Shown here piece by piece: positions 1 through 4,717 of a stretch of 5,935 bases of DNA. Where the stretch lies: positions 1-5,935 of the forward strand of contig JACQXP010000567.1 of NCBI GenBank assembly GCA_016208645.1. The letters run 5' to 3'. The DNA is from Candidatus Methylomirabilota bacterium (lineage in GTDB: Bacteria > Methylomirabilota > Methylomirabilia > Methylomirabilales > 2-02-FULL-66-22). The notes beneath the pieces were generated by a model that searched no databases, was not told the DNA's origin, and saw only the letters and a list, made by a program, of their open reading frames with translations. Position 1 is the stretch's first letter; every line of letters begins with the position of its first letter. A program made the position numbers and the translations under genes.

Positions 1-504
1 GTGCCCGGGGCCAAGGAGGTCGCCGTCGAGTTCCACTCGCTCTCCAAGACCTACAACATGACCGGGTGGCGCGCGGGCTTCGCCGTGGGGAATGCGGCGA
101 TCCTGGCGGGCCTCGGACGGATCAAGACGAATATGGACTCGGGCGTCTTCCAGGCGGTGCAGCACGCCGGCATCGCGGCCCTGACCGGCCCCCAGCAGTG
201 TATCGCCGACAACTCCAGGATCTACCAGGAGCGGCGCGACGTCCTGGTGGGGACGCTCCGGGAGATGGGATTCCAGGTGGAGGCGCCTCGGGCGACCTTC
301 TATCTCTGGATCCCCGTCCCCAAGGGGTTCACCTCCAAGAGCTTCAGCGTGGAGATCCTGGCCAAGGCCGGCATCGTGCTCACGCCGGGGAGCGGGTTCG
401 GCGCGGCCGGTGAGGGCTACGTGCGGGCGGCCTTGACGGTCAGTGTGGACCGTATTCGCGAGGCGGTGGAGCGCATCCGGAAACTGGGAATCCGAGGCTC
501 CTAA
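1..504 (+). CDS. dapL: PLP-dependent class I/II aminotransferase, C-terminal part; probably LL-diaminopimelate aminotransferase
   Basis: This is the 3' part of a fold-type I aminotransferase whose 5' end lies before the window. The GTG at base 1 is most likely an internal valine codon, not a start. Directly visible are the PLP-lysine motif SLSKTYNMTGWR (visible residues 13-24, with K16 as the Schiff-base lysine) and R142 in YVRAALT, which matches the arginine that binds the substrate carboxylate. The family is usually about 385-410 aa, so a little over half is missing. The wording around the lysine (EFHSLSKTYNMTGWR followed by GFAVGN) resembles bacterial DapL, which converts tetrahydrodipicolinate to LL-diaminopimelate with glutamate as amino donor in lysine and peptidoglycan synthesis. 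Aspartate-, alanine- or methionine-type aminotransferases of the same subgroup remain possible. The aminotransferase family is near certain; the substrate is inference. A repeat array follows 13 nt after the stop. Confidence 0.75.
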   Translation: MPGAKEVAVEFHSLSKTYNMTGWRAGFAVGNAAILAGLGRIKTNMDSGVFQAVQHAGIAALTGPQQCIADNSRIYQERRDVLVGTLREMGFQVEAPRATFYLWIPVPKGFTSKSFSVEILAKAGIVLTPGSGFGAAGEGYVRAALTVSVDRIREAVERIRKLGIRGS

Positions 505-516
505 CGGACGGAAGGA

Positions 517-591
517 CCGTAAGGCGTAAGGGGGGAGGCGTGAGGCGAGGAACGGTTTCTCCCCTCACCCCTCACGCCTTACCCCTCACGG
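517..591. repeat. Degenerate heptanucleotide repeat array forming an imperfect inverted repeat
   Basis: The gap before folB is built of 7-base units. The left arm (520-547) reads TAAGGCG, TAAGGGG, GGAGGCG, TGAGGCG. The right arm (561-588) reads CCCCTCA, CCCCTCA, CGCCTTA, CCCCTCA, which is the same unit on the other strand. CCG at 517-519 and CGG at 589-591 close the structure, and a 13-nt loop (548-560) separates the arms. About 22 of 28 arm positions can pair, so the transcript could form a long imperfect hairpin after the aminotransferase stop. There is no T-tract, so it is not a classical intrinsic terminator. The right end abuts the GGAGAGG that would serve as folB ribosome-binding site. 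Confidence 0.8.
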
Positions 592-615
592 AGAGGATTG
601 CTTCCCGTACACCCA

Positions 616-972
616 ATGCCTGATCGGATCTTGCTGCACGGCATCCAGTTCCACGGGCACCACGGGGTCCGCGAGGAAGAGCGAAAGCTCGGGCAGCGCT
701 TCGTCGTGGACGTGGACCTCTCCCTTGACCTCGCCGCGGCGGGCCAGCGGGACGAGCTTGCCGCCAGCGTGGATTACGAACAGGTGTATGCGCTCGTGGT
801 GGAGGTCGGAACGCGCGAGCAGTTCAGGCTGCTGGAGGCCCTGGCGGAGCGGCTTGCCTCGATCATCCTGGACCGATTCCCGGTCCGGCAGGTGACGGTC
901 CGGGCCACCAAGCCCTCGCCGCCCATCCCCGGCGTCCTCGGCAGCGTATCCGTGGAGATCACGCGACCGTGA
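616..972 (+). CDS. folB: Dihydroneopterin aldolase
   Basis: A 118-aa cytosolic enzyme that cleaves 7,8-dihydroneopterin to 6-hydroxymethyl-7,8-dihydropterin and glycolaldehyde in folate biosynthesis. It aligns nearly gap-free with the Staphylococcus aureus enzyme. E22 (in GVREEER), Y54 (SVDYEQVY), E74 (LLEALAER) and K99 (ATKPSPPIPG) fall at or one place from the known active-site positions 22, 54, 74 and 100. The usual FYGYHG near the N-terminus reads FHGHHG here. I chose ATG 616 because family members begin immediately before the (D)xIxLxG strand. A TTG at 598 would add six residues. Neither start has ideal spacing: the only Shine-Dalgarno-like stretch, GGAGAGG (590-596), is almost in contact with TTG 598 and about 19 nt from ATG 616. 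The stop overlaps the folK start by 4 nt (GTGA), so the two are translationally coupled. Confidence 0.93.
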   Translation: MPDRILLHGIQFHGHHGVREEERKLGQRFVVDVDLSLDLAAAGQRDELAASVDYEQVYALVVEVGTREQFRLLEALAERLASIILDRFPVRQVTVRATKPSPPIPGVLGSVSVEITRP

Positions 973-1469
973 AGGTCCAGGCGTTCATCGGCATCGGCTC
1001 CAACCTGGGGGATCGCCTGGCGCATTGCCGGGCGGCCCTGGACCGGCTCGCCCTCCTGCCCGGGACCACGCTGAAGCGGGTCTCCCCCTTCTGCGAGTCG
1101 GAGCCTCAGGAGGGCGTCGAGGGCGGGCGCTTCCTCAACGCGGTGGCGGAGGTTTCCACCAGCCTCGCTCCCCGTGAACTCCTCGGGCACCTGCAGGACA
1201 TCGAAGCGGGGCTGGGTCGCGCTCCCGACCACCGCGCGGGGGCGGCGCGGACGATAGACCTGGATATCCTGCTGTACGGGGATACCGTCATGAACGATCC
1301 CGACCTGACGATTCCCCACCCACGGATGGCAGTGAGGCGGTTCGTGCTGGCGCCCCTGGTGGCGCTGGCACCGGGACTTCGCCATCCCGTGCTCCAGATG
1401 ACGACGACAGAGCTGCTCCGGCGTCTCGGCCCGGAGCGCCCGGCCGCTCTCTCGGGGATGCGGCGATGA
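969..1469 (+). CDS. folK: 2-amino-4-hydroxy-6-hydroxymethyldihydropteridine diphosphokinase (HPPK)
   Basis: A 166-aa enzyme that transfers pyrophosphate from ATP to 6-hydroxymethyl-7,8-dihydropterin, the product of FolB, giving the substrate of dihydropteroate synthase. Family marks in order: IGIGSNLGDR (residues 7-16), FLNAVAEV (56-63, pterin-pocket region), the loop arginines R84 and R94, ARTIDLDILLYG (93-104) with the Mg-binding aspartates D97 and D99, and IPHPRM (115-120) followed by RRFVLAPL. Length is normal for a monofunctional HPPK. The start is GTG at 969, inside the end of folB (GTGA overlap); it gives the expected N-terminus immediately before the first strand. The stop overlaps the next start (ATGA at 1466-1469). 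Overlaps on both sides show one polycistronic unit with folB and the kinase gene. No folP or folE lies in the window. Confidence 0.95.
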   Translation: MKVQAFIGIGSNLGDRLAHCRAALDRLALLPGTTLKRVSPFCESEPQEGVEGGRFLNAVAEVSTSLAPRELLGHLQDIEAGLGRAPDHRAGAARTIDLDILLYGDTVMNDPDLTIPHPRMAVRRFVLAPLVALAPGLRHPVLQMTTTELLRRLGPERPAALSGMRR

Positions 1470-2122
1470 AAGAGACCCCGGCTCCGCCTCGCTACATCGT
1501 GGTGGACGGGCCCATCGGGGTGGGGAAGACCAGCCTGGTGGATCTTTTGTCCGAGCGGCTGGGGGCGCGCAAGCTCCTGGAGGTGGCCGAGGACAACCCC
1601 TTCCTCCCGAACTTCTACAAGGACTCCAGGCGCTACGCCTTCCAGACCCAGCTCTGGTTCCTGCTGAACCGCTTCCGCCAGCAGCAGGAGCTGGGCCAGT
1701 TCGATCTGTTCCGCCAGACCCTGGTCGCCGATTATCTGTTCGCCAAGGACAAGATCTTCGCCTATCTCACGCTGGAGGATCACGAGCTGGCCCTGTACGA
1801 GCGGGTCCACGCGCTGCTCCAGGTCCGGGTGCCCACGCCGGACCTGGTGATCTTCCTGCAGGCCACCACCGACGCGCTCCTGCAGCGAATCGCGATCCGG
1901 GGCAAGGGCTACGAGCGCGAGATCGGCCGGAAATACCTGGACGACCTGAACGCGGCCTACACGCACTTCTTCTTCCATTACACCGCGTCGCCGCTCCTGG
2001 TGGTGAATACCAGCGACATTGACTTCGTCAACCGCAGGGAGGACTTCGAGGACCTGATCGAGAAGATCGGGCAGACCCGCGCGGGGATGCACTACTACGT
2101 ACCGCTTGGATCCCGCAAGTAG
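1466..2122 (+). CDS. Deoxynucleoside kinase (dAK/dGK/dCK family)
   Basis: A 218-aa P-loop kinase of the deoxynucleoside kinase family, which 5'-phosphorylates salvaged deoxynucleosides with ATP in the cytosol. Visible motifs: Walker A GPIGVGKTS (residues 15-23); EVAEDNPFL (39-47), matching the EIVEDNPYL-type block that holds the catalytic glutamate in Bacillus deoxyguanosine kinase; VADYLFAKDKIFA (87-99), matching the ADY nucleoside-site block; DLVIFLQA (126-133); and the arginine-rich LID around RIAIRGKGYER (141-151). The sequence is closest to the Dgk/Dck group, but purine versus pyrimidine preference cannot be read from it. The ATG at 1466 overlaps the folK stop (ATGA). From memory, folK next to a deoxynucleoside kinase recurs in several bacterial phyla, but no direct biochemical link is established here. 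The 185-nt gap after it contains a terminator-like hairpin. Confidence 0.9.
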   Translation: MKETPAPPRYIVVDGPIGVGKTSLVDLLSERLGARKLLEVAEDNPFLPNFYKDSRRYAFQTQLWFLLNRFRQQQELGQFDLFRQTLVADYLFAKDKIFAYLTLEDHELALYERVHALLQVRVPTPDLVIFLQATTDALLQRIAIRGKGYEREIGRKYLDDLNAAYTHFFFHYTASPLLVVNTSDIDFVNRREDFEDLIEKIGQTRAGMHYYVPLGSRK

Positions 2123-2242
2123 CAGCGAAGGGACCGAGACGGAAGCAAGGCTGGGCGCACCACCTGCCGGCCTGGAGGCACCGGAGCCAACCTGGGACCG
2201 GGAGCCTCGAGAGGGTCGGGGGGAGGGTGCGCCGGATTCATT

Positions 2243-2278
2243 GGCCTTCCGGATCGGTCCGGAAGGCCTTTGTGCTTT
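2243..2278 (+). terminator. Intrinsic terminator or attenuator hairpin upstream of panB
   Basis: Perfect 11-bp inverted repeat: GGCCTTCCGGA (2243-2253), loop TCGG (2254-2257), TCCGGAAGGCC (2258-2268), followed directly by TTTGTGCTTT (2269-2278; seven T in ten bases). This is the form of a Rho-independent terminator on the + strand. It could end the folB-folK-kinase transcript, which stops 120 nt earlier. Its position 29 nt before the panB start suggests it could equally be a partial terminator or attenuator read through into panBCD. Confidence 0.72.
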
Positions 2279-2290
2279 CCGGGCCCGACC

Positions 2291-2303
2291 GGAGGAGGAG
2301 GGG
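2291..2303 (+). promoter_or_regulatory. panB: Ribosome-binding site that sets the panB start
   Basis: GGAGGAGGAGGGG lies 4-12 nt before ATG 2308 and contains overlapping copies of the GGAGG core. It supports ATG 2308 over the in-frame upstream start at 2227, whose 27 extra residues are arginine-rich, do not resemble PanB and would be encoded through the terminator-like hairpin. Confidence 0.85.
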
Positions 2304-2307
2304 CCCC

Positions 2308-3144
2308 ATGGCGCGAGACAAAGTGACGGTCCGGACGCTCCGCCGGATGAAGGAACGGGGCGAGAAGATCACGATGCTCACTGCCTACGACTACCCCATG
2401 GCGCGCGCGGTGGATGACGCGGGGATCGAGGTCATCCTCGTCGGGGATTCGCTGGGGATGGTGGTCCTCGGCTATCCGACCACGCTGCCGGTGACCATGG
2501 ACGAGATGGTGCACCACTCCCGGGCGGTCGCGCGCGGTGTCTCGCGCGCCCTGATCGTCGTGGACCTCCCCTTCATGTCGTATCAGGTGAGCCGCGAGGA
2601 TGCCCTGCGCAATGCGGGACGCCTCATGAAGGAGGCCGGGGCAGAGGCGGTCAAGCTGGAAGGGGGGCGGGAGGTCTTGGGGTCGGTGGAAGCGCTGGTG
2701 GCGGCCGGGATCCCGGTCATGGGGCATCTGGGCTTGACCCCGCAAGCGTTTCATCAGATGGGCGGATACCGCGTCCAGGCCCGCAGCCCCGAGGAGGCGG
2801 ATCGGCTCCTGAAGGACGCTGCGGCCCTGGAGAGAGCGGGGATCTTTTCCCTGGTGCTGGAGGGGATTCCGGCCGGGGTCGCCCGGCGGGTCACCCAGGC
2901 GCTTTCGGTGCCAACGATCGGCATCGGGGCCGGGCCGAGTTGCGACGGGCAGGTCCTGGTCACCCACGATATGCTGGGCCTCCAGACCGACCTGTCGCCC
3001 AAGTTCGTCAAACGGTACGCCCAGGCGCGGCAGCTCTTCATCGAGGCCATGCGATGTTTCCGGGACGAGGTGCGCTCGGGGGCATTCCCCGGCCCGGAGC
3101 ACAGCTACGACCTGGACCATCCTGCCGCCTCCACCTCGGGCTAA
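2308..3144 (+). CDS. panB: 3-methyl-2-oxobutanoate hydroxymethyltransferase (ketopantoate hydroxymethyltransferase)
   Basis: A 278-aa TIM-barrel enzyme that transfers a hydroxymethyl group from 5,10-methylene-tetrahydrofolate to alpha-ketoisovalerate, forming ketopantoate, the first committed step of pantothenate and CoA synthesis. Visible motifs: MLTAYDYPMA (residues 23-32); VGDSLGMV (45-52) with Mg ligand D47; the HHSRAV block (69-74); DLPF (86-89) with D86; KLEGG (116-120) with E118; GHLGLTPQ (139-146); LEGIP (184-188) with catalytic E185; and IGIGAGPSCDGQVLV (204-218). These match D45, D84, E114 and E181 of the E. coli enzyme. Length is slightly above the E. coli 264 aa because of a short C-terminal tail. 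The start is fixed by the strong ribosome-binding site at 2291-2303. It is first gene of panBCD; panC follows after 57 nt. Its need for a folate cofactor links it to the folB-folK genes just upstream. Confidence 0.97.
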   Translation: MARDKVTVRTLRRMKERGEKITMLTAYDYPMARAVDDAGIEVILVGDSLGMVVLGYPTTLPVTMDEMVHHSRAVARGVSRALIVVDLPFMSYQVSREDALRNAGRLMKEAGAEAVKLEGGREVLGSVEALVAAGIPVMGHLGLTPQAFHQMGGYRVQARSPEEADRLLKDAAALERAGIFSLVLEGIPAGVARRVTQALSVPTIGIGAGPSCDGQVLVTHDMLGLQTDLSPKFVKRYAQARQLFIEAMRCFRDEVRSGAFPGPEHSYDLDHPAASTSG

Positions 3145-3188
3145 GGGTCCCGCTGCGCGCAGGCGGAATCGTTCAGCAGACTATTGAT

Positions 3189-3194
3189 GGAGGG
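3189..3194 (+). promoter_or_regulatory. panC: Ribosome-binding site that sets the panC start
   Basis: GGAGGG ends 7 nt before ATG 3202, an ideal spacing. In-frame TTG 3184 and ATG 3187 lie before or overlapping this site, so they cannot use it and have no other visible site. Starting at 3202 also gives the usual PanC N-terminus before the PTMGALHEGH motif. Confidence 0.8.
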
Positions 3195-3201
3195 CGGGAT
3201 C

Positions 3202-4056
3202 ATGGAGATCATTCAGCTTCCCGAGGACATGCAGCGCCGCGCCGGGGAGTGTCGCCGCGCGCGCAGGTCCATCGGTCTCGTCCCCACCATGGGGGCCCTG
3301 CACGAGGGGCATCTCAGTCTGATCCGGCGATGCCGGGCCGAGAACGACGTGGTCATCATGAGCCTGTTCGTGAACCCGGCCCAGTTCAACCGGACGGACG
3401 ACTTGGAGCGCTATCCGCGGGACCTCGAAGGGGACAGCCGGATGGCCCGCGAGGCCGGCGTGGACGTCATCTTCGCCCCGACGGCGGAGGGGATGTACCC
3501 GGACGGGTACGTGACCTACGTCAACGTCGCGCGGATCACGGAGCGGTGGGAAGGGGCGGCGCGCCCCGGCCATTTCCGCGGCGTGGCCACGGTCTGCACC
3601 AAGCTGTTCACCATCTGCCGCCCCCACCGGGCCTACTTCGGCCAGAAGGACTACCAGCAATCGCTGGTGGTCCGGCGCCTGGCGGCCGATCTCAATCTCG
3701 GCCTCGAGATCGTCGTGTCGCCCACGGTCCGCGAGCCGGACGGACTGGCCTTGAGTTCCCGCAACGTCCTGCTCTCGCCCGAAGAGCGGCGCCAGGCCAC
3801 GGTGCTCTCCCGGGCGCTTTTCCAGGCGCAGGCGGCCGTCCGGGGGGGAGAGCGTGACGCTGGGCGGGTGCGTGCCGCCATCGAGGCGGAGATCCGGAGT
3901 GCGCAGCTAGCCGCCGTGGACTACGTCGGGGTGTGTGACCCGGACACGCTGGAGCCGCTCGTGCGGGTCACCGGAAAGGCCGTCGCCGTGGTGGCGGCCA
4001 GCTTCGGTACCACGCGCCTCATTGACAACGCGATCCTCGATCCGCAACCGGAATGA
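3202..4056 (+). CDS. panC: Pantoate--beta-alanine ligase (pantothenate synthetase)
   Basis: A 284-aa cytosolic ligase that activates pantoate as pantoyl-adenylate with ATP and joins it to beta-alanine to give pantothenate. Length matches the E. coli enzyme (283 aa). Motifs in order: VPTMGALHEGH (residues 27-37), holding the HIGH-like ATP site H34/H37; SLFVNPAQFN (54-63); YPRDLEGD (71-78); RPGHFRGVATV (121-131); YFGQKDYQQ (145-153) with K149, D150 and Q152 at the pantoate/adenylate site; and REPDGLALSSRN (177-188), the KMSKS-like loop. The C-terminal dimerisation/lid domain follows, ending VDYVGVCDPDTLEPL and ASFGTTRLIDN. Its beta-alanine substrate is made by PanD downstream. The stop codon lies inside the first unit of an AATGACC repeat array, so the last codon and the stop are shared with the repeat, which could have reshaped the C-terminus. 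Confidence 0.97.
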   Translation: MEIIQLPEDMQRRAGECRRARRSIGLVPTMGALHEGHLSLIRRCRAENDVVIMSLFVNPAQFNRTDDLERYPRDLEGDSRMAREAGVDVIFAPTAEGMYPDGYVTYVNVARITERWEGAARPGHFRGVATVCTKLFTICRPHRAYFGQKDYQQSLVVRRLAADLNLGLEIVVSPTVREPDGLALSSRNVLLSPEERRQATVLSRALFQAQAAVRGGERDAGRVRAAIEAEIRSAQLAAVDYVGVCDPDTLEPLVRVTGKAVAVVAASFGTTRLIDNAILDPQPE

Positions 4057-4117
4057 CCAACGACGTAATGACCAGTGAGCCCCAATGAAATGACCAACCA
4101 CCAATGACCAATTAGCC
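4052..4117. repeat. Degenerate AATGACC heptanucleotide repeat array
   Basis: Four exact AATGACCA words start at 4052, 4067, 4089 and 4103, spaced 15, 22 and 14 bases apart, close to multiples of seven. The spacers are diverged units such as AACGACG, AGTGAGC, AACCACC and AATTAGC. The first copy contains the panC stop codon (TGA, 4054-4056). The array occupies about half of the unusually long panC-panD gap and is more AT-rich than the flanking genes. Its unit differs from that of the array before folB. Confidence 0.8.
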
Positions 4118-4147
4118 CGAAGGTCGGCAGGGGCAAGTCACCGTTTT

Positions 4148-4168
4148 CATGGCGCTCTTGGCGCCATG
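4148..4168 (+). promoter_or_regulatory. Perfect small hairpin in the panD leader
   Basis: CATGGCGC (4148-4155), loop TCTTG (4156-4160), GCGCCATG (4161-4168): a perfect 8-bp stem ending 15 nt before the panD ribosome-binding site. It is preceded, not followed, by four T (4144-4147), so it is not a terminator on the + strand. It could affect panD translation or stabilise the RNA. It also contains two ATG triplets (4149 and 4166) that lack ribosome-binding sites. Function is not known. Confidence 0.45.
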
Positions 4169-4195
4169 GCGGTTCAATTCAATGGAGGGGAACTC

Positions 4196-4552
4196 ATGTT
4201 CCGTGTGATGCTTGCCGGCAAAATCCACCGCGCCACCGTGACCGAGACGCACCTGGACTACGAGGGCAGTCTCACCGTGGACGCCGATCTCCTGGAGGCG
4301 GCCGGCATGGTGGCCTACGAGCAGATCCAGGTGTACAACGTCAGCACGGGCGACCGCTTCGAGACCTATCTCATCGAGGGTCCCCGTCACTCCGGTGCCA
4401 TCGCGCTGAACGGCGCCGCCGCCCGTAGGGGCCAGCCGGGAGACACGCTGATCATCGCGACCTATCATCTGCTCCCGGAGGAGCAGGTCCCCCCGCACCG
4501 TCCCCGCGTGGTCTTCGTGGACGAGAAGAACGCAAGGCTCTCGAGCGCCTGA
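4196..4552 (+). CDS. panD: Aspartate 1-decarboxylase proenzyme (pyruvoyl-dependent)
   Basis: A 118-aa proenzyme that cleaves itself to form a pyruvoyl cofactor and then decarboxylates L-aspartate to beta-alanine, the second substrate of PanC. The self-processing site is intact: DYEGSLTVD (residues 21-29), with cleavage between G24 and S25, S25 becoming the pyruvoyl group. Other conserved residues are visible: K9 in LAGKIHRA, R54 in GDRFETY, Y58, and ALNGAAAR (70-77) with N72. The form is the classical short PanD of E. coli type (about 126 aa), not the unrelated PLP-type glutamate-decarboxylase-like enzyme. I chose ATG 4196 because GGAGGGG (4184-4190) sits 5 nt before it and the N-terminus MFRVMLAGKIHRA is typical. 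In-frame ATG 4166 would add ten residues without such a site. It is the third gene of panBCD, separated from panC by a 139-nt gap holding a repeat array and a hairpin. Confidence 0.97.
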   Translation: MFRVMLAGKIHRATVTETHLDYEGSLTVDADLLEAAGMVAYEQIQVYNVSTGDRFETYLIEGPRHSGAIALNGAAARRGQPGDTLIIATYHLLPEEQVPPHRPRVVFVDEKNARLSSA

Positions 4553-4610
4553 CGTCAATCGGAGACTCCGGATGCCCTTGCCCGTCCGGCCCGAGATCCC
4601 CCGATGCCAC

Positions 4611-4642
4611 GGCCCTTCCGGTGGCGGCGCCCCGGAAGGGCC
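4611..4642 (+). terminator. Strong GC hairpin after panD, possible transcript end without T-tract
   Basis: GGCCCTTCCGG (4611-4621) and CCGGAAGGGCC (4632-4642) form a perfect 11-bp stem with a 10-nt loop that can itself pair partly (GGC/GCC). It lies 58 nt after the panD stop and about 37 nt before the extended -10 element of the next gene, where the end of the panBCD transcript would be expected. No T-tract follows on either strand, so intrinsic termination is doubtful; it may block 3' exonucleases or act with Rho. The arms are nearly the same as those of the hairpin at 2243-2268. Confidence 0.45.
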
Positions 4643-4678
4643 CGGTGATCCTTGGGGGCTGGCCGTTCGTTTCTGCCG

Positions 4679-4687
4679 TGGTATAGT
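4679..4687 (+). promoter_or_regulatory. Extended -10 promoter for the M24 gene
   Basis: TGGTATAGT has the TGn extension plus a TATAGT hexamer (4682-4687), a good sigma-70-type extended -10 element. It stands 30 nt before the M24 start codon, giving an expected transcript start near 4693-4696 just before the ribosome-binding site at 4701-4710. I see no good -35 hexamer at 16-18 nt spacing, which extended -10 promoters can do without. It is one of the few AT-rich patches in this GC-rich gap. Confidence 0.5.
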
Positions 4688-4700
4688 GGCATCCCCGACC

Positions 4701-4710
4701 GGGAGGGAGA
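4701..4710 (+). promoter_or_regulatory. Ribosome-binding site that sets the M24 gene start
   Basis: GGGAGGGAGA ends 7 nt before ATG 4718. It favours this start over the in-frame upstream start at 4652, which would precede the predicted promoter and add 22 residues without family resemblance. Confidence 0.75.
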
Positions 4711-4717
4711 ATCCTCG

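Larger units (their letters stand above)
2123..2307 (+). promoter_or_regulatory. Untranslated gap / putative leader of panBCD
   Basis: This stretch of 185 bases lies between the kinase stop and the panB start. Positions 2123-2242 are GC-rich, and I see no convincing promoter hexamers or known riboswitch core. A perfect hairpin with T-rich tail occupies 2243-2278. The remaining 29 bases carry a purine-rich ribosome-binding region (2291-2303) set between two GGGCCC hexamers (2281-2286 and 2301-2306) that could pair and place it in a loop. Because so little space remains after the hairpin, transcripts reaching panB must probably start upstream of it. The region may therefore work as a leader with conditional termination. 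That role is inference. Confidence 0.45.

Noticed and set aside
1..3. GTG at base 1 as a true start of the aminotransferase
   Set aside because: The frame enters directly at the PLP-lysine region, so the gene's N-terminal half must lie upstream of the window.
517..591. CRISPR-like array
   Set aside because: Units are 7 bases with no unique spacers of 30-40 bases, and half are inverted.
2123..2242. Known riboswitch (THF, cobalamin, SAM, guanidine, glycine types) upstream of panB
   Set aside because: I compared the stretch by eye with remembered core motifs and found no convincing match; an Infernal search against Rfam would decide.
2227..2307. Upstream panB start adding 27 residues
   Set aside because: The extension is arginine-rich, unlike PanB, is encoded through the terminator-like hairpin, and the strong ribosome-binding site serves ATG 2308.
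1106..3120. Two minus-strand open frames (1106-2092 and 2095-3120) opposite folK, the kinase and panB
   Set aside because: Both are antisense to genes with intact catalytic motifs, have low-complexity composition and show no start signals.
4660..4676. Sigma-54 promoter before the M24 gene
   Set aside because: A TGGC is followed by a GC, but the GG to GC spacing is 12 rather than 10 bases; the extended -10 element is the better reading.
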